DNA of 64,000 bases from an uncultured Lachnospiraceae bacterium (GTDB lineage Bacteria > Bacillota > Clostridia > Lachnospirales > Lachnospiraceae): NCBI GenBank assembly GCA_947630805.1, contig CANRIV010000003.1, forward strand, positions 1-64,000. Direction: 5' to 3'. Positions 60,494 through 64,000 of the stretch are shown here, piece after piece (the first letter of the stretch is position 1; each line of letters begins with the position of its first letter). The notes beneath the pieces were generated by a model, which did no database searches, had not been told where the DNA came from, and saw only the letters and a program-made list of their open reading frames with translations. The position numbers and the translations under genes are program-made.

Positions 60494-61505
60494 TGTATCA
60501 GTAATCTGCCCGGTCTATAATGTGGAAAAGTATCTGGAAAAAGCAGTACAGTCCATACAGGGGCAGAAATATCAATCTTATGAAATCATTCTGGTAGATG
60601 ATGGCTCGACGGACAAATCCGGTCATATGTGTGATGAATATGCGCGTGCATATCATAATATCCGCGTTGTGCACCAGAAAAACCAGGGCCCCGGAACTGC
60701 CAGAAATAATGGATTGAAAGAGGCAAAAGGAAAATATATATATTTTATGGATCCGGATGATTATATCGATTCAGCGCTGCTTGCAGAAAACATAAAACTG
60801 TTGGAGGAAAACAGCGCTGATTTTGTCATGTTCAATTATATCCGGGAAGTTTACGATGCAGAAGAAAAAATTGTACATACCGAAGAAGGGGTGGTTTCTC
60901 TTCAGGGAGTTTGGACAAATGCGCAGATGAAAGAACATTTTCTGAAATATTTTACGGAGAATGTTCCGTCTGCTTATTTTGTATGGAACAAAATATACCG
61001 CAAGACATTTCTGACAAAAAACCATATTCTTTTTTCTGAAATTCCTATGGGAGAAGATACCAATTTTAATCTTGATATATATTCTAAAAACTATCAGTCG
61101 GTTTATAATCCTAAAATTTATTATCATTATTGCTCCAGAAGTTCTTCCGCTGTCAACCGCTATCATCCGGACAGATTTGAGTATGAACTCCTTCTGGCTG
61201 ACAGAATCCGGGAATTAATCGGAAAACTGGGAAAGAGCAGCGATAAAAACTATATAGACCTGATGTATTTTTATTATTTCCGGGCACTGGATTTTGAGAC
61301 GCATAATATTTTAAGAAAGGAATGTATGTTAAATTTCCGACAGAAAAAAGACAGATTAAAGAAAATTCTTGAAAACCAAAGAATCCGGGACAGCCTTTGG
61401 AATCTGTCCGTGATAAGGGGTCAGACAAAACCGGGGCGGTTAAAAATTTATCTGCTGCGTAGGCGTATGACAGGAATATGTGTGCTGTTGATGAGCGTAC
61501 TGTAA
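60483..61505 (+). CDS. GT2-family glycosyltransferase
   Basis: VSVICPVYNVEKYLEKAVQSIQGQKYQSYEIILVDDGSTDKSGHMCDEYA; YFMDPDDYID. Confidence 0.94.
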   Translation: MDVNVSVICPVYNVEKYLEKAVQSIQGQKYQSYEIILVDDGSTDKSGHMCDEYARAYHNIRVVHQKNQGPGTARNNGLKEAKGKYIYFMDPDDYIDSALLAENIKLLEENSADFVMFNYIREVYDAEEKIVHTEEGVVSLQGVWTNAQMKEHFLKYFTENVPSAYFVWNKIYRKTFLTKNHILFSEIPMGEDTNFNLDIYSKNYQSVYNPKIYYHYCSRSSSAVNRYHPDRFEYELLLADRIRELIGKLGKSSDKNYIDLMYFYYFRALDFETHNILRKECMLNFRQKKDRLKKILENQRIRDSLWNLSVIRGQTKPGRLKIYLLRRRMTGICVLLMSVL

Positions 61506-61512
61506 GAAAAAG

Positions 61513-62652
61513 ATGGAGAAGAGTGTGATGAAAGAAAAAAAACTAATTGATGAAATTTTTTATCCTTCAGATACAGGGAAAAAACATATTCTATTCCGCC
61601 ATGCAGACAAAATTTGGATTATGCCTGTAAAAGGAAAAAAGCAGGCTCTGGAAATGTACCAGCCCTCTACAAAGAAGGGAAAGATGTTGAAGAAAGCTGT
61701 TTTGTGGTGCGCAGGTATTCCGGTAATTTCTTCGGTATTAGGCATATCTGTGCAGCGGATGGAATTCCACCCTGAAATACATAAATATCTGCAGAAACTG
61801 TTGGAGAAAGAGGAGTTTTATATTGCCGCATACCGGGGAGATACCAGCTCAAAACAGAACGATAAGATCACACTGCAGTTGTATCAGACGGACAAAATTA
61901 TTGCCTATGCAAAACTGGCGAAAGATGCAGATGTGATAAAAACATTTGAACATGAAATTAAAGCATTGGATTTTCTTGCGCAAAAAGAGATACAGGATAT
62001 TCCAAAAATAATTGGAGAAACCACAGTTGGCAGGATTCGGGTTTTTGTGCAGACGACAAAGAAGAAACTATATCAGAAGTTTCCGTTAAAATTTGAAAGC
62101 CGGCATATTGACTGCATTGATCATATTGTAAAAAAGACCAGACAGAAACTGCATTACGAGGATACAGATTTTTATGTTTATATGCAGTACCTGAAGTCGG
62201 AAATCGAAACTTTTGATGTGCAGGATGGGAAGGTGCTCAAAGAGGCGATTACCATGATAGAAAAGCGCTTAAACAGCCATTCCTGTGAGTATGCCTTTGC
62301 CCATGGAGATTATACGGCAAGTAATATGTATGAACAGAAGGGAAAAATCCAACTGTTTGATTTTGAATACTGTCGCAATTCTATGCCCTGTTATATTGAT
62401 GTATTTCATTATATGACGCAAATCCTGTTGTCAGGATACAGAAACAGTTTTCATAAAGTTATAAAACTGTATGAGAGCAGAAGAACAATGCTGGAGCAAT
62501 ATATGAACGATACAGATTTTATTTATCTGTGTTATCTGGTTTATATTGTGAGCTTTTACGCGAAAAGGACAGAGACGGATGTCTTGATTATGCAGGAAAG
62601 ATACCGCCGCCGGATACAACTGATAAAATATTTGATACAGAAACAAAAATAG
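61513..62652 (+). CDS. APH/choline-kinase-like phosphotransferase
   Basis: FAHGDYTASNMYEQKGKIQLFDFEYC (HxDxxxxN and DFE-type motifs). Confidence 0.75.
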   Translation: MEKSVMKEKKLIDEIFYPSDTGKKHILFRHADKIWIMPVKGKKQALEMYQPSTKKGKMLKKAVLWCAGIPVISSVLGISVQRMEFHPEIHKYLQKLLEKEEFYIAAYRGDTSSKQNDKITLQLYQTDKIIAYAKLAKDADVIKTFEHEIKALDFLAQKEIQDIPKIIGETTVGRIRVFVQTTKKKLYQKFPLKFESRHIDCIDHIVKKTRQKLHYEDTDFYVYMQYLKSEIETFDVQDGKVLKEAITMIEKRLNSHSCEYAFAHGDYTASNMYEQKGKIQLFDFEYCRNSMPCYIDVFHYMTQILLSGYRNSFHKVIKLYESRRTMLEQYMNDTDFIYLCYLVYIVSFYAKRTETDVLIMQERYRRRIQLIKYLIQKQK

Positions 62653-62653
62653 T

Positions 62654-63226
62654 ATGGGGAAAGGCGAAGAGAGGATGCAGAAGGCAGATTTTTACAGGCT
62701 CCTTTTGGAACGGCTGATAGAAAATGTTCAGACAATGTTTGAATTATTGTTGTTTGCGCTCCCCTTGGGAATAATTGTCGGTGCGATAACTTTTTTGCTG
62801 ATGCGCCGGAAGGAAAAAAAAGCAGGAAAGCAGTATTGCCGGGGAGAAAAAACGGTTACAGTTCTTTTTGTAACGTATATATTTATACTTGCTCAACTCA
62901 CAATATTTTTCCGTCCTTTTGGTAAGATTGCGGAAATTGAAATAATTCCGTTCCGAAGACTGGGAGGACTTCGATATATTGTTTTATATAGCCTCAGCAA
63001 TATAATAGCGTTTGTACCGATGGGAATTTTTCTTCCCCAGATAGGCTGGAAGAAGAAAACGCTGTTAGATGTTCTTGTGATGGGATTTTTCTGTAGTGTT
63101 CTGATTGAGGCATTTCAACTGATTTTGCAGTGCGGCGTATGTCAGACGGAAGATTTGATTATGAATACGCTAGGTGCAGGAATTGGATATTGGATATATA
63201 AAAAAAGAAAAGGAAAGGATAACTGA
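62654..63226 (+). CDS. VanZ-like family membrane protein
   Basis: IIPFRRLGG...YIVLYSLSNIIAFVPMGIFLPQIGWK...LIEAFQLILQCGVCQTEDLIMNTLGAGIGYWIY. Confidence 0.88.
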   Translation: MGKGEERMQKADFYRLLLERLIENVQTMFELLLFALPLGIIVGAITFLLMRRKEKKAGKQYCRGEKTVTVLFVTYIFILAQLTIFFRPFGKIAEIEIIPFRRLGGLRYIVLYSLSNIIAFVPMGIFLPQIGWKKKTLLDVLVMGFFCSVLIEAFQLILQCGVCQTEDLIMNTLGAGIGYWIYKKRKGKDN

Positions 63227-64000
63227 TGAATGACAGCACAAAAATTAAGGGGGGGGGCAGACGCCTTGAAATAGATGTTGCCCGTGGACTTGGTATTATC
63301 CTTGTAGTGCTGGGGCATGCTTTTCCGGACGCCTCGGCAGCCGGAGGACAGGAGGCCATGGGAAATATCAGCAGGGTAATATTTAATACGATTTATAGTT
63401 TTCATATGCCATTATTTTTCTTTCTGGCGGGATTTGTGGCAGTGAAAATTTTGGATATGAATGACGGACATGAAAAGGGGAAATATATTGCAGGACGTGC
63501 TCGCCGTCTGCTTGTGCCATATTTGATGGCAGCATTATTGTATCTGCCGTTAAAGATTATTCTGGCGAGATATGCAAACAACCCCTACGATATAAGAGAA
63601 TTGTGGAGACTTATCATCGGATGGAATCCAAATTATGCGATGTGGACTTTGTGGACTCTTTTTGCTGCTGCTGTAATAGGGGTTATCGTTGCAACCAAAA
63701 AAAATATTGGGATTCTGTCCGTGGCGGGAATATTATGCGGCATAATTTTATATGATATTCCGCTGGGAGAGTCAGGAATTCCTATGCTTTTACAAAACTT
63801 CGGATATTATTTTGTGGGATTGTGGGCCTGCATGAATTATGAAACAATGAAAAAGAAACTGTTCCGAAAGAGCGTTGTGGCCGGAGCGGCAGTAGTATTT
63901 ATTTTGTGCAATATGATATCACAGTATCTGAAGTATTATAACTATAGGGGAGAAACCGTGTTTCTCAGGGGAACAGCGCTCAGTGGAATTTTGCTTGTGC
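63226..64000 (+). CDS. acyltransferase family 3 (membrane acyltransferase), truncated by window edge
   Basis: Open frame to edge: MNDSTKIKGGGRRLEIDVARGLGIILVVLGHAFPDASAAGGQEAMGNISRVIFNTIYSFHMPLFFFLAGFV...; start overlaps vanZ-like stop (TGATG). Confidence 0.88.
   Translation, partial: MNDSTKIKGGGRRLEIDVARGLGIILVVLGHAFPDASAAGGQEAMGNISRVIFNTIYSFHMPLFFFLAGFVAVKILDMNDGHEKGKYIAGRARRLLVPYLMAALLYLPLKIILARYANNPYDIRELWRLIIGWNPNYAMWTLWTLFAAAVIGVIVATKKNIGILSVAGILCGIILYDIPLGESGIPMLLQNFGYYFVGLWACMNYETMKKKLFRKSVVAGAAVVFILCNMISQYLKYYNYRGETVFLRGTALSGILLV
63249..63257. repeat. homopolymer G9 tract within codons 8-11 of the acyltransferase gene
   Basis: aaaattaaGGGGGGGGGcagacgc; in frame as IKGGGRR. Confidence 0.97.

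Noticed and set aside
61513-62652. APH-like gene considered as an aminoglycoside-resistance determinant
   Set aside because: Only generic kinase motifs, large N-terminal extension and polysaccharide-locus context; no basis to call resistance.

Overview
The window looks like a chromosomal segment of a low-GC Clostridia/Lachnospiraceae-type Firmicute, judged from gene content and synteny only. It is mostly housekeeping: DUF951-rpsF-ssb-rpsR, a YtrA-like GntR/ABC operon, ACT-paaK, a GH3 glucosidase, glgB and glgC-glgD, an SbcD/YhaN pair, prs-dnaC-dnaD, murC, spoVG, pth-mfd, dacF, an LTA-synthase-like gene and a J-domain gene set. Two accessory modules stand out. (1) An Agr-type quorum-sensing locus (12.25-15.2 kb): agrA-like and agrC-like genes, a terminator, then a 45-aa agrD missed by the ORF track and agrB, with paired direct repeats upstream of agrD. 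(2) An exopolysaccharide locus (48.9 kb to the window edge) with two G9 tracts, one in the 5' leader of the first gene and one at the 5' end of an acyltransferase gene cut by the window edge. The G9 tracts suggest phase-variable surface polysaccharide. Other points: an A8-associated frameshift at the C-terminus of a 1223-aa FN3/beta-helix/LRR surface protein between spoVG and pth, a domain-swapped GH3 enzyme, a nucleotidyltransferase-like/P-loop kinase fusion, a perfect 15-bp inverted-repeat operator over a GntR promoter, and tandem DnaA-box-like 9-mers upstream of dnaD-dnaC. No CRISPR array, rRNA, tRNA or intact transposable element was recognised. All calls come from reading sequence and recalling families; no database search was run.
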